A stretch of DNA of 64,000 nt from Drancourtella massiliensis. Lineage in GTDB: Bacteria; Bacillota; Clostridia; Lachnospirales; Lachnospiraceae. Positions 42,931 to 51,657 of this stretch are shown one piece after another. Location of the stretch: positions 1 to 64,000 of the forward strand of contig NZ_JACJKH010000017.1 in the NCBI RefSeq assembly GCF_016900655.1, read 5' to 3'. Position numbers and translations under genes: made by a program. The notes beneath the pieces were generated by a model, which saw only the letters and a program-made list of their open reading frames with translations, ran no database searches and was not told the DNA's origin. The first letter of the stretch is position 1; every line of letters starts with the position of its first letter.

Positions 42931-43341
42931 ATGTCTATCACAGCAGAAACAGCAAAACAGCATGCTCATGATCCTGCAGTACTTTGCTGCAGGGCAGAGG
43001 AAGGCATTACAATAGGACCGGAAAATCTGGAAGATCCGGCTATTTTTGATGAGCTGGTTGAAAGCGGCCTTCTGAATCTGGACGGATGCCTTCAGATTCA
43101 TCAGATCCTTGGCGCAAAACTGATCAAGACATGTGATTCATTGACACCGGTGACAGCAGATGTGATCGATGCCGTTGTCGAGGGCGCGGATGAAGGAGAG
43201 GAGCCGGAAAAAGAGGAAGAAGAGCAGGCAGCTCCGGCACCGGAGGTTTCTGTAGAGGGAGCCAGGGTGACTGCAGGAGCAGGCAAGCTTGTGATTTCGA
43301 TCAAAGAAGGAAAGGATATTTATCTGGAAATTCCATTCTAA
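42931..43341 (+). CDS. PrdA/PrdD N-terminal-domain-like protein
   Basis: 136 residues. The first 75 (MSITAETAKQHAHDPAVLCC, EGITIGPENLEDPAIFDELV, LGAKLIKTCDSLTPVTADVI) resemble the N-terminus of D-proline reductase proprotein PrdA and its relative PrdD. An acidic Pro/Ala linker and a short beta segment (KLVISIKEGKDIYLEIPF) end the protein. The catalytic pyruvoyl-forming part of PrdA is absent and no other prd gene is nearby. AAGGAGGAA precedes the ATG and a good terminator follows, so it appears to be a complete small gene rather than a chance fragment. Role unknown. Confidence 0.55.
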   Translation: MSITAETAKQHAHDPAVLCCRAEEGITIGPENLEDPAIFDELVESGLLNLDGCLQIHQILGAKLIKTCDSLTPVTADVIDAVVEGADEGEEPEKEEEEQAAPAPEVSVEGARVTAGAGKLVISIKEGKDIYLEIPF

Positions 43342-43364
43342 GACAGGAAAACAGAACGGGCCGG

Positions 43365-43412
43365 GAGGATGTGCGGAAAAGGAGAGTCCATTTTCTGCAA
43401 CATCCTCTTTTT
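43365..43412 (+). terminator. Intrinsic terminator
   Basis: GAGGATGTGCGGAAAA pairs with TTTTCTGCAACATCCTC (one or two mismatches), then TTTTT. Confidence 0.85.
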
Positions 43413-43495
43413 CTATTGCGAAAAATACGTTATACTAGAAACTGTACGATATAGAAACCCTGATGATAAAATAAAACAGACAGAGGTAAGGTTAC

Positions 43496-44392
43496 ATGGA
43501 CGAATACCGCATTAAAGATAGAAAAAAACGGCTTGAGGAAGAAAAAGCCCGGAAAAGGGCATCATCCGGGGCAGGGGAAGCCGGAACAAAAGAAAAGAGA
43601 GAAGAAAGACCTGCTATTAATCAGAAGACAGGCGGAAGAAAAAAGAAGAAAAAGGGAGGAATCTTTTCCACAATTATACTCGTTGCCGCAATTATCGTGT
43701 TCTGCTTTTCGGGATTCCAGCTGTTCCGGATTTTTTACGGATATCACAAAGGAGATCAGGAGTACGATAACCTGAAGGAGATCGGAATTTCCGCCGATGC
43801 GGGAACGGGAGAAGAGAGCACGAGATACACGGTGGATTTCGAGGAGCTCTGGAAAGTCAACGAGGACATCATTGCGTGGATCCGGTTTGATGAGCCGTCC
43901 ATCATCAGCTATCCGGTTGTGCAGGGAAAAGATAATCAGGAATATCTGGATAAGACCATATCAGGCTATCCGAACACCTATGGCGCGATTTTCCTGAACG
44001 TTTCCAATAATAAGGATATGACGGACAAAAACAGTGTCATATACGGGCACAGAATGAACAGTAAATCCATGTTTGGAAAACTGGAGGAATATCAGGATGA
44101 GGAATTCTATAGATCCTATCCGTATTTTTACATTTATACACCGGATGGAAAAGAACTGAAATATCAGATCTTTGCAGTAGGAGAGGTTAATGATACATCA
44201 GACGCGTATCAGACAGTCTTTGAAAATGACGAGGCATTCCAGTCGTTTCTGGCATTTTCAAAGGAACATTCCTTTTATGATACAGGGGTGGAAGTTCCGT
44301 CCAATGCAAAAGTAGTGACACTGTCGACATGTACAAAAGCAAATAATGAAGAACGTCTGATTGTACAGGGATACCAGGTGGAAGTAAACTGA
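43496..44392 (+). CDS. srtB: Class B sortase
   Basis: 298 residues. Highly charged cytosolic N-terminus (RIKDRKKRLEEEKARKR), one membrane helix (FSTIILVAAIIVFCFSGFQLF, about residue 58-78), then the sortase barrel. Catalytic residues are visible: His in SVIYGHRMNSK, Cys in VVTLSTCTKA, Arg in NEERLIVQGYQ. Sortase B anchors a small set of proteins to peptidoglycan. No substrate gene with a sorting signal is adjacent; the CnaB fragment at 55 kb has lost its anchor. Confidence 0.92.
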   Translation: MDEYRIKDRKKRLEEEKARKRASSGAGEAGTKEKREERPAINQKTGGRKKKKKGGIFSTIILVAAIIVFCFSGFQLFRIFYGYHKGDQEYDNLKEIGISADAGTGEESTRYTVDFEELWKVNEDIIAWIRFDEPSIISYPVVQGKDNQEYLDKTISGYPNTYGAIFLNVSNNKDMTDKNSVIYGHRMNSKSMFGKLEEYQDEEFYRSYPYFYIYTPDGKELKYQIFAVGEVNDTSDAYQTVFENDEAFQSFLAFSKEHSFYDTGVEVPSNAKVVTLSTCTKANNEERLIVQGYQVEVN

Positions 44393-44411
44393 CAGGAAAA
44401 GAGGGAAGAAT

Positions 44412-44603
44412 ATGTCAGAGATCAAGTATGAGGTGGGCGATAAGATCCGGATGAAAAAGAAACATCCGTGTGGCAGTTTTGAGTGGGAGATTCTGCGGGT
44501 GGGTGCGGATTTCAGGCTGAAATGCTGCGGCTGCGGACATCAGATCATGATTTCCAGGAAAATCGTGGAAAAAAATACGAAAGAAATTCAAAAAAAGGCT
44601 TGA
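44412..44603 (+). CDS. DUF951 family protein
   Basis: 63 residues, matching DUF951: YEVGDKIRMKKKHPCGSFEW, EILRVGADFRLKC and a CCGCGHQIMISR knuckle. Usually placed directly before rpsF in Firmicutes, as here. The function is unproven; an RNA-binding role has been guessed because of its neighbours. Confidence 0.9.
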   Translation: MSEIKYEVGDKIRMKKKHPCGSFEWEILRVGADFRLKCCGCGHQIMISRKIVEKNTKEIQKKA

Positions 44604-44628
44604 AACTTACGCGGGATAATGTTAAAAT
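44600..44628 (+). promoter_or_regulatory. Promoter of rpsF-ssb-rpsR
   Basis: TTGAAA, 17-base spacer, TAAAAT; it overlaps the end of the DUF951 gene. Confidence 0.65.
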
Positions 44629-44652
44629 AATACACCGTGATATATTATTTAT

Positions 44653-44700
44653 CCTTGTCCCCGGCCGGGGAGCCGGGAGCCAAAAGACCATAAGGAGGTG
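44653..44700 (+). promoter_or_regulatory. Candidate S6:S18 autoregulatory leader of rpsF
   Basis: CCTT (44653-44656) can pair with AAGG (44692-44695), which is part of the rpsF ribosome binding site; inside, CCGGC (44661-44665) pairs with GCCGG (44672-44676). A CCG-containing hairpin that hides the ribosome site is the known design of the S6:S18-binding leader in bacteria. Exact match to the consensus was not computed. Confidence 0.55.
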
Positions 44701-44708
44701 CAAGTGAC

Positions 44709-44996
44709 ATGAACAAATATGAATTAGCTGTTGTTGTCAATGCAAAAATCGAAGACGATGCCAGAACAGATGTAATCGAAAGAGTGAAAGCGTTAATCAC
44801 ACGTTTCGGTGGCAATGTTACTGACGTTGATGAATGGGGTAAGAAAAAACTTGCTTACGAAATTCAGAAGATGAAAGAAGGATATTATTATTTCATCCAC
44901 TTCGAATCTGATGCAACGACTCCGGGCGAGATCGAACAGAGAATCCGTATTATGGACAACGTGCTCAGATATTTATGCGTGAAACAGGAAGCATAA
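44709..44996 (+). CDS. rpsF: 30S ribosomal protein S6
   Basis: 95 residues, normal length. Opening KYELAVVVNAKIEDDART and the central VTDVDEWGKKKLAYEIQKMKEGYYYF are typical of bS6, ending in VLRYLCVKQEA. Binds 16S rRNA with S18. AAGGAGGTG upstream. First gene of the conserved rpsF-ssb-rpsR operon. Confidence 0.98.
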   Translation: MNKYELAVVVNAKIEDDARTDVIERVKALITRFGGNVTDVDEWGKKKLAYEIQKMKEGYYYFIHFESDATTPGEIEQRIRIMDNVLRYLCVKQEA

Positions 44997-45015
44997 AGAA
45001 GAAAAGAGGAAATAT

Positions 45016-45471
45016 ATGAATAAAGTAATTTTAATGGGACGCCTGACAAGAGATCCTGAGGTCCGCTATTCTCAGGGCGGGGAAAACCCGCTGGCCATTG
45101 CCCGTTATACACTGGCCGTCGACAGACGGTTCCGGCGCGATGGAGAGCAGACGGCAGACTTTATCAGCTGTGTATCATTCGGAAGAACAGCTGAGTTCGC
45201 GGAGAAGTATTTCCGCCAGGGAATGCGTATCACGATCTGTGGACGCATCCAGACAGGAAGCTATACGAACAGAGATGGCGTAAAGGTCTATACGACAGAA
45301 GTTGTCGTAGAAGAGCAGGAATTTGCAGAAAGCAAGAGCGCGAGTGAAGCAAATCAGAGCCGTTATCAGGCAAGCCCGGTTCCTCCGGCACCGCAGGCAC
45401 CAAGTGTGGATGCGGGTGATGGATTTATGAACATCCCGGATGGAATTGATGAGGAATTACCATTTAATTAG
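45016..45471 (+). CDS. ssb: Single-stranded DNA-binding protein
   Basis: 151 residues: OB fold ([20 protein letters not shown] ... YTLAVDRRF ... [15 protein letters not shown] ... [19 protein letters not shown]), a flexible Pro-rich linker and an acidic tip ending [10 protein letters not shown], the usual partner-docking tail (D-x-LPF). Essential for replication and repair. Confidence 0.97.
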   Translation: MNKVILMGRLTRDPEVRYSQGGENPLAIARYTLAVDRRFRRDGEQTADFISCVSFGRTAEFAEKYFRQGMRITICGRIQTGSYTNRDGVKVYTTEVVVEEQEFAESKSASEANQSRYQASPVPPAPQAPSVDAGDGFMNIPDGIDEELPFN

Positions 45472-45488
45472 TATTGGAGGTAAGAACA

Positions 45489-45752
45489 ATGGCTTACGAT
45501 AAAACAAGCAAACCGGATTCTCAGATGAGAAGAAGACCAGGCCGCAGAAGAAAAAAAGTTTGTGTATTCTGTGGAAAAGAAAACAATGAGATCGATTACA
45601 AAGATGTAGCAAAATTAAGAAAATACGTTTCCGAAAGAGGAAAGATTCTTCCGAGAAGAATCACAGGAAACTGTGCAAAGCATCAGAGAGCCCTGACAGT
45701 TGCAATCAAGAGAGCAAGACACATCGCTCTTATGCCATACGTTCAGGAATAA
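45489..45752 (+). CDS. rpsR: 30S ribosomal protein S18
   Basis: 87 residues; ATG 45489 chosen, with TGGAGGT upstream. [34 protein letters not shown] and [13 protein letters not shown] are invariant bS18 features. Partner of S6 in the 30S platform. The Cys residues (CVFCGK, NCAKH) mark a zinc-binding type S18. Confidence 0.98.
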   Translation: MAYDKTSKPDSQMRRRPGRRRKKVCVFCGKENNEIDYKDVAKLRKYVSERGKILPRRITGNCAKHQRALTVAIKRARHIALMPYVQE

Positions 45753-45768
45753 GTAGAGATAAGGAAAG

Positions 45769-45801
45769 ATCCCGAAAGCGAAAGCTTTCGGGATTTTTTT
45801 T
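45769..45801 (+). terminator. Terminator of the rpsF operon
   Basis: CCCGAAAGC / GCTTTCGGG around GAAA, then eight or more T. The T run leads directly into repeat copy C. Confidence 0.93.
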
Positions 45802-45867
45802 GTTTACCAGGAAACTTCGTTCCCTGGTAAACAAAAACGCTCCGCGGGATGCGCACTCGGGCAAAGC
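45799..45867 (+). repeat. Copy C of the terminator-tail palindromic repeat
   Basis: Arms TTTTGTTTACCAGG / CCTGGTAAACAAAA with the same AAACTTCGTT centre as copy B, then ACGCTCCGCGGGATGC and CACTCG. The stem differs from copy B by an A-T to C-G pair change. Confidence 0.8.
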
Positions 45868-46278
45868 TGTTTTCGAAATTATTAAGAAACAAATGTAAAA
45901 AATACGACAGAAAAAAGAAATATATATTACGTTATTGTGACAAAGTGAAGTTGGTATTATTTGCAGAAATTGTCGAAAAGTGGAAAATAGTATAGGAATC
46001 CTCGAGATTGTCGGACAATTAAAAATATACAAAATACATAAAAAGCGATTGGGAAAATCGTTAAAATACTTCAAAAATGTACTAAAATAGGTGCAAAGGT
46101 TGACAGAAAAAGAAAACTCTGCTATTATTAACACCGTCGCAAGAAGATGTAACAAATTCGTAATATTTGTAATAAACAAAAGCGGCAGAACGTAATATAT
46201 ATTATGTTCGATTGATACAGGGACTGAGAATGAGGAAGACGCAGAAGGAAGTCTGCGGATAATTAAAGGAGGACAAAA
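45868..46278. other. Long leader region of the hydrolase gene, no gene seen
   Basis: Contains the promoter at 46100 and a roughly 145-base untranslated leader. ATATATATTACGTT (45920-45933) and its exact reverse complement AACGTAATATATAT (46189-46202) bracket the promoter; each is itself nearly palindromic (candidate operators). No supported coding frame. Confidence 0.5.
46100..46128 (+). promoter_or_regulatory. Promoter of the cell-wall hydrolase gene
   Basis: TTGACA (consensus -35), 17-base spacer, TATTAT. Confidence 0.75.
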
Positions 46279-46950
46279 ATGAAAACATGGAACAGTCATA
46301 GAAGACGTCTGGAGAAAGGTGCGGTCGCAGGAGTTCTTTCGGCGGTGATCCTTACAGCGAGCATGAGTGTTCAGGTATTTGCAGCTGATGGAAATTCCGT
46401 ATTTGCTCCGGAGGAGCCGCAGGGCGCAAAGCTTGTTGTGACAGCGGATGCCGAAACTGCACAGAATGTTTCACAGAGTTTTCTTACTTATACAGAAACC
46501 GCAAAACAGCAGAAAGCAGAAGCAGAAAAACAGGCTGAGGAAGCGAGAAAAGCTGAGGAGGCCAGAAAAGCAGAAGAAGCAAGAAAGGCTGAAGAAGAAC
46601 GTCAGAAAAAGCTGGCTCAGGAGGCGGACACGACACTTCTGGCTGCGCTGATCTACTGCGAAGCGGGTAACCAGCCGTATGACGGACAGGTAGCAGTAGG
46701 AGCTGTTGTAATGAACCGTCTGAAAGCAGGATATGCAAGCACACTGAGAGGAGTTATTTACCAGAGCGGACAGTTCGGACCGGCGATGACAGGAAAGCTT
46801 GACCGGGTACTGGCATCCGGAAATATTCCATCATCCTGCCGCCAGGCAGCGGTAGACGCACTTTCAGGCGTCAGCCCGGTAGGAAACGCGCTGCATTTCG
46901 GGGACGGAGTAAATGCAGGAATCAAGATTGGAGCACATTGGTTCCACTAG
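46279..46950 (+). CDS. Secreted SleB-like cell wall hydrolase
   Basis: 223 residues; AAAGGAGG 8 bases upstream. Basic N-terminus and hydrophobic core (GAVAGVLSAVILTASMSVQVFA) form a signal peptide ending near VFAAD. A coiled segment with four tandem EARKAEE-like repeats (about residues 75-112) links it to a Hydrolase_2/SleB-type catalytic domain: LLAALIYCEAGNQPYDGQVA with the catalytic Glu, VGAVVMNRLKAG, GVIYQSGQFGP, and GNALHFGDGVNAG. Likely cleaves cortex or vegetative peptidoglycan. It is monocistronic, with its own promoter and terminator. Confidence 0.9.
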   Translation: MKTWNSHRRRLEKGAVAGVLSAVILTASMSVQVFAADGNSVFAPEEPQGAKLVVTADAETAQNVSQSFLTYTETAKQQKAEAEKQAEEARKAEEARKAEEARKAEEERQKKLAQEADTTLLAALIYCEAGNQPYDGQVAVGAVVMNRLKAGYASTLRGVIYQSGQFGPAMTGKLDRVLASGNIPSSCRQAAVDALSGVSPVGNALHFGDGVNAGIKIGAHWFH

Positions 46951-46975
46951 GGGTTAGAAAGAAAAGATAGATTTC

Positions 46976-47012
46976 AAAAAAGAGTTTCTGATTAGGAAGA
47001 AACTCTTTTTTT
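46976..47012 (+). terminator. Terminator of the hydrolase gene
   Basis: AAAAGAGTTTCT pairs with AGAAACTCTTTT around GATTAGGA, then T run. Confidence 0.9.
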
Positions 47013-47234
47013 GCTTTACGGGGAATTGGAAACGGCTTATAATTGTATACAAGCAGCATGGATTTATAAAAATACATGAAATCATGCCGCGGAAAACCTG
47101 GTGGGAAAATCGGTGAAAAGCTGACAGATCCATGTTTTACACAAGAAAGAGATAAAAAAATGAAAAAGATTGTTGAAAATATAGATTGTAATTTTATGCA
47201 AAAAAGAGTATTATAATGCATAAGGAGTGAAAGA

Positions 47235-48335
47235 ATGAAACCTGTGATCGATTTATCAAAAGAATACGGGCTTGTGCTGGACGGTGGAGGAGCACGAGGC
47301 GCATACCAGATTGGGGCGTGGAAGGCACTTCGTGAGGCAGGGGTCCGGATCAGAGGGGTAGCAGGAACTTCCGTAGGCGCACTGAATGGAGCGCTGATCT
47401 GTATGGGAGATGTAGGAGAAGCAGAACGTGTCTGGGAAGAAATGACATTTTCAAAAGTCATGGACGTGGATGATAACTGGATGGAGCGTTTCTTTCAGAA
47501 AGAAGTCACAGTACGGGAACTCATAAAAGAGCTGATGAGCTGTCTGAAAGACGGCGGAGTTGATGTGACGCCTCTGAAAGAGCTGATTCATCAGGTGCTG
47601 GATGAAGAAAAAATCCGGAATGCAGGGATTGATTTTTCCCTTCTCACATTTTCCGTATCAGATATGAAAGAACTCGATCTTACACTGGATCAGATTCCGG
47701 AAGGGCTGCTTGCAGATTTTCTTCTGGCAAGCGCCTATCTGCTCGGTTTTAAAAACGAACCGCTTCATGGGAAAACGTATCTGGACGGAGGGGTAATCAA
47801 TAATGTACCGCTGAATTCGCTTGTGAAACGCGGCTATAAGAACATTATTACCGTGCGGATTTACGGACCGGGGCGGGAGCCTCGGGTACATCTGGATGAG
47901 GATACGAAAGTGTATGAGATCGCGCCGAGAGTCAGTCTGGGAAGCATTCTGGAATTTCACGGGAAACGCAGCAGACAGAATCTGAAAATCGGATACCATG
48001 ATGCGAAACGGGTGATTTACGGGCTGAAAGGCCTGATTTACTACATTGACACAGACAGGACAGAAGAGGACTATCAGCAGATGCTCTCCAGCCTCCGGGA
48101 AAAAGAAAAACGGGAAATCAAATTTGTGCTCAAAGTTCCGCTGGGAGCGACAGATGAGACCTTGTATCTGTCCATGCTGGAAGCAAGCGCAAAATATTTC
48201 CGGATCCCCAAATATCAGATTTATACAGAAGATGAACTCGCGGCACTTGTGCATATGAAATATGAGAAGATGAAAGGAGAACCCGGATTACCGGGATTTA
48301 TCCATATATTGGCAGGAATCAGGGAGGAGAAGAAC
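47235..48335 (+). CDS. Patatin-like phospholipase, read-through into argF
   Basis: 367 residues up to the argF start, with no stop codon in between. LDGGGARGAYQIGAWKAL holds the oxyanion glycines, GVAGTSVGALNGAL the nucleophile Ser (GxSxG), and YLDGGVINNVPLNSL the catalytic Asp, so the lipase is complete. AGGAG lies 6-7 bases before the ATG. Probable soluble lipid acyl hydrolase. Because the frame runs on into ornithine carbamoyltransferase, it would be made as a 679-residue fusion unless the real stop has been lost recently. Confidence 0.85.
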
Positions 48336-49274
48336 ATGAATTTAAAAGGAAGAAGCTTTTTAACATTGAAAGATTTCACGCCGGATGAGATCCGTTATCT
48401 CGTAAACCTGGCGGCAGAACTGAAGGAAAAAAAGAAAAAAGGAATCCGGGGCCATGCGCTGGAAGGAAAGAATATTGCACTGATTTTCGAAAAACCGTCC
48501 ACCAGAACAAGATGCGCCTTTACGGTAGCTGCAAATGACGAAGGAGGATTTCCTACCTATTTAAGCGGCAATGAAATTCAGCTCGGACATAAAGAAAGCG
48601 TGGAGGATACAGCACGGGTACTCGGAAGAATGTTTGACGGAATCGAATTCCGGGGCTTCCGGCACTCCCACGTAGAACTGCTGGCAAAATACAGCGGAGT
48701 CCCGGTATGGAACGGGCTGACCGATGATTACCATCCGACCCAGGTACTCGCCGATCTTCTCACCATCCAGGAACATTTCCAGTACTTTGAAGGACTGAAA
48801 TTCGTTTATATCGGCGATGGAAGAAACAATATGGCAAACAGCCTCATGATCGGCTGCGCCAAAGTCGGAATCGACTTCGTGCTGATCGCACCGTCCGAAC
48901 TGTGGCCGATGCGCTCCCTCGTCCGCACATGCCAGGAATATGCCGACGCCTCCGGATCCACCATCACCATCTCCGATAACACAAACGACGTCGAAGGCGC
49001 TGACATCATTTACACGGACGTATGGATCTCCATGGGCGAAGAAGAAAAAACAGACGAAAGAAAAGCACTCCTCCACAAGTACCAGGTTAACAGAAAACTG
49101 ATGGAAAAGACACAAAAAGACACAACTATATTTATGCACTGTCTGCCAGCGGTCAAAGGATACGAAGTCACAGAAGACGTATTCGAAAGCCCGGCGTCCG
49201 TCGTATTCGACGAAGCAGAAAACAGACTCCACACCATCAAAGCCGTGATGGTAGCAACACTCGGAGAAGAATAA
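48336..49274 (+). CDS. argF: Ornithine carbamoyltransferase
   Basis: 312 residues from the internal ATG at 48336, which has GGGAGGAG 7 bases upstream and so can be translated by itself. Carbamoyl phosphate motif IFEKPSTRTRCAF, YHPTQVLADLLTIQEH, ornithine loop region and FMHCLPAVKGYEV are intact. Makes citrulline from ornithine and carbamoyl phosphate in arginine synthesis or catabolism. It shares one open frame with the upstream patatin gene. No other arginine genes are adjacent. Confidence 0.92.
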   Translation: MNLKGRSFLTLKDFTPDEIRYLVNLAAELKEKKKKGIRGHALEGKNIALIFEKPSTRTRCAFTVAANDEGGFPTYLSGNEIQLGHKESVEDTARVLGRMFDGIEFRGFRHSHVELLAKYSGVPVWNGLTDDYHPTQVLADLLTIQEHFQYFEGLKFVYIGDGRNNMANSLMIGCAKVGIDFVLIAPSELWPMRSLVRTCQEYADASGSTITISDNTNDVEGADIIYTDVWISMGEEEKTDERKALLHKYQVNRKLMEKTQKDTTIFMHCLPAVKGYEVTEDVFESPASVVFDEAENRLHTIKAVMVATLGEE

Positions 49275-49299
49275 ATATTGAATACGGTGTATATTTTTA

Positions 49300-49343
49300 T
49301 CATTGGGGACGGGTTCCGATGCATCGGAACCCGTCCCCAATGA
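49300..49343. repeat. Perfect 44-bp palindrome (REP-like)
   Basis: Fully self-complementary, centred on GATGCATC; arms contain ATTGGGGACGGGTTCC. The GGGGAC core recalls palindromes linked to Y1/RAYT transposases. It lies 26 bases after argF, where it may also act as a transcription stop. Confidence 0.85.
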
Positions 49344-49461
49344 AAATTTTCAGAATCGTTTATGGATTTGCGTTTTGTGAAAGGTGTGTTATAATTCATC
49401 AGGAAAGTATCAGATTCAGAGCGGAAAAAAGAATAGTTCTGAGTGAAGGAGTGGCTTGGTT

Positions 49462-50256
49462 ATGCGCGGACAGGAGATTATATCCCGGCTTCGGACGGGA
49501 TGGATGGGCCGGGAGATCCGGGTTTTGGACGAAGCGGATTCGACGAATCTGAGAGTGAAGACGGCAGCCGGTGAGGGCGCGAGTGCGGGTCTGGTAATTC
49601 TGGCGGAGCAGCAGACGGACGGCCGCGGCCGGAGGGGCCGGGCCTGGCAGTCGCCTGCGGGTGAGAATATTTATATGACGGTGCTTCTGCGCCCGGACTT
49701 TGAGCCGGAGAAGGCGCCGATGCTGACGCTTCTTGCGGCCTGTGCGGCGGCGCGGGCAGTGTACCAGCCCGGCGAGAAGAGGCCTCAGATCAAGTGGCCG
49801 AATGACCTGGTTATGGATGGAAAGAAGATCTGCGGGATTCTAACCGAGATGGGGATGAAAGGTGTAAGCACGGAATATGTGATCGTTGGGATCGGAATCA
49901 ACTGTAATCAGACGGAGTTCCCGGAGGAGATCCGGCAGAAAGCGACTTCGTTGAAATGTGAGTACGGCCATGAGGTCTGCCGGGAAGAGATCGTGGTGCG
50001 TTTTTTGCAGGAGTTTGAGAGCCTGTACGAAGAGTTCGCAAGAAGAAAGTCGCTGGAGTTTATCCAGGATGAGTATGAGACCCTTCTTGTCAATGAAGGA
50101 AAGCGTGTCTGCGTGCTGGAGCCGGGAAAGGAATGGACCGGAGTGGCTGCGGGAATCACGGAGACGGGTGAGCTGATCGTGAAAAAGGACAGTGGGGAGA
50201 TCTGTGAGATTTCATCCGGGGAAGTGTCTGTCCGCGGCGTGTACGGCTATGTATAG
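49462..50256 (+). CDS. birA: Biotin-protein ligase
   Basis: 264 residues; ATG 49462 preferred over the TTG at 49456 for spacing from AAGGAG. LDEADSTNLRVK, QQTDGRGRRGRAWQSPAGENIYM (biotinyl-AMP loop), IKWPNDLVMDGKKICGIL and VGIGINCNQ are the catalytic motifs. The C-terminal SH3-like domain is present (ETGELIVKKDSGEI). The N-terminal helix-turn-helix of repressor-type BirA is absent, so it is a ligase only. First of a run with the DUF6145 gene and dusB. Confidence 0.92.
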   Translation: MRGQEIISRLRTGWMGREIRVLDEADSTNLRVKTAAGEGASAGLVILAEQQTDGRGRRGRAWQSPAGENIYMTVLLRPDFEPEKAPMLTLLAACAAARAVYQPGEKRPQIKWPNDLVMDGKKICGILTEMGMKGVSTEYVIVGIGINCNQTEFPEEIRQKATSLKCEYGHEVCREEIVVRFLQEFESLYEEFARRKSLEFIQDEYETLLVNEGKRVCVLEPGKEWTGVAAGITETGELIVKKDSGEICEISSGEVSVRGVYGYV

Positions 50257-50283
50257 AAAATAAAATGTCAGGAGAAAAGCAGG

Positions 50284-50643
50284 ATGTACGAAGAAAAAGT
50301 AGTATTGTGCGGTGCAAATTCATATGAAGAAAAATATTATCTGAATCCGGATTTTGATAATCTTCCGGATCATATCAAGGACGAACTGAAGATTATGTGT
50401 GTTCTCTATGTCCACGATGTCGGCGGAATTCTTACACTTGTATATGAAGAGGATGGTTCCCTTTGCTTTGAAGTTACGTCAGAAGAGGGAGATCCGATGT
50501 TTGACGATATCGGAAGCGCCCTGAAAATCAAGGAACTTCAGAGAACAAAGGAGGAGCTGCTTCAGTCACTTCAGCTCTATTACAGAGTCTTCTTCATGGG
50601 AGAAGATCTGGAAGAGCAGGAGGATCAGGAAGAAAACGTATGA
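50284..50643 (+). CDS. DUF6145 family protein
   Basis: 119 residues, acidic. [31 protein letters not shown] and [20 protein letters not shown] match the DUF6145 proteins of Lachnospiraceae. No known function. Its stop overlaps the dusB start by four bases (ATGA), so the two are co-translated. Confidence 0.8.
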   Translation: MYEEKVVLCGANSYEEKYYLNPDFDNLPDHIKDELKIMCVLYVHDVGGILTLVYEEDGSLCFEVTSEEGDPMFDDIGSALKIKELQRTKEELLQSLQLYYRVFFMGEDLEEQEDQEENV

Positions 50644-51626
50644 AAACATTAACCATTGGAAACGTAGAACTGGCAAACCGCTACATTCTGGCGCCGATGG
50701 CGGGGGTGACGGATCTTCCCTTCCGCCTTCTGTGCAGGGAAATGGGAGCGGGCCTTCTCTGTATGGAGATGGTCAGCGCGAAAGCTATTTTATATGGAAA
50801 TAAAAATACGAAAAGCCTTCTGGAAATTCATCCGGAAGAGCCGCCGGTATCGCTGCAGCTTTTTGGATCGGATCCGGATATCATGAGTGAAATCGCAAAG
50901 AGGATCGAGGAGCTTCCGTTTGCGTTTCTGGATATCAATATGGGATGTCCGGTGCCGAAAATTGTGAAGAACGGGGAGGGCTCCGCTTTGATGCAGAACC
51001 CGAAACTGGTGCATGAGATTGTGTCGAAAGTTTCCCGGGCTATTAAAAAGCCGCTGACGGTGAAAATCCGGAAGGGCTTTGACGATGATCATGTCAACGC
51101 AGTAGAAATCGCGAAAATCATCGAAGACGCCGGTGGCGCCGCAGTGGCTGTGCACGGCCGGACGAGGGAACAGTATTATTCCGGACATGCAGACTGGGAG
51201 ATTATCCGCAAAGTGAAAGAGGCGGTATCCATTCCGGTGATCGGAAACGGAGACGTGGCTTCCGGGAAAGATGCCGAGAGGATGTTTCAGGAGACCGGCT
51301 GCGACGGCATCATGATCGGCCGTGCCGCCCAGGGAAATCCGTGGATCTTCCGCGATCTGATTACTTACGAGGAGACGGGAGAAGAGCCGGCAAAGCGGAC
51401 GGCGGATGAGGTGCGGGAGATGATGCTGCGCCATGCGAAGCTTCAGATCCTGTACAAAGGAGACTACACGGCAATCCGGGAAATGCGGAAGCATGTGGCG
51501 TGGTATACATCCGGATTTCCGAATTCCGCAAAACTGCGGGATGAGATCAATCATGCCGAAAGTTATGAGGAACTGGAAGCACTTTTAAATGACCGTCTGC
51601 AGGGCCTGGAAACGCCTGGGAAATAG
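50640..51626 (+). CDS. dusB: tRNA-dihydrouridine synthase
   Basis: 328 residues. FMN barrel: [53 protein letters not shown] with the catalytic Cys, [44 protein letters not shown] and [13 protein letters not shown]. Reduces uridine in the tRNA D-loop. GreA follows after a promoter. Confidence 0.95.
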   Translation: MKTLTIGNVELANRYILAPMAGVTDLPFRLLCREMGAGLLCMEMVSAKAILYGNKNTKSLLEIHPEEPPVSLQLFGSDPDIMSEIAKRIEELPFAFLDINMGCPVPKIVKNGEGSALMQNPKLVHEIVSKVSRAIKKPLTVKIRKGFDDDHVNAVEIAKIIEDAGGAAVAVHGRTREQYYSGHADWEIIRKVKEAVSIPVIGNGDVASGKDAERMFQETGCDGIMIGRAAQGNPWIFRDLITYEETGEEPAKRTADEVREMMLRHAKLQILYKGDYTAIREMRKHVAWYTSGFPNSAKLRDEINHAESYEELEALLNDRLQGLETPGK

Positions 51627-51657
51627 TGAGGAAAGTGCAAGGAATCCCGCAGAAATC

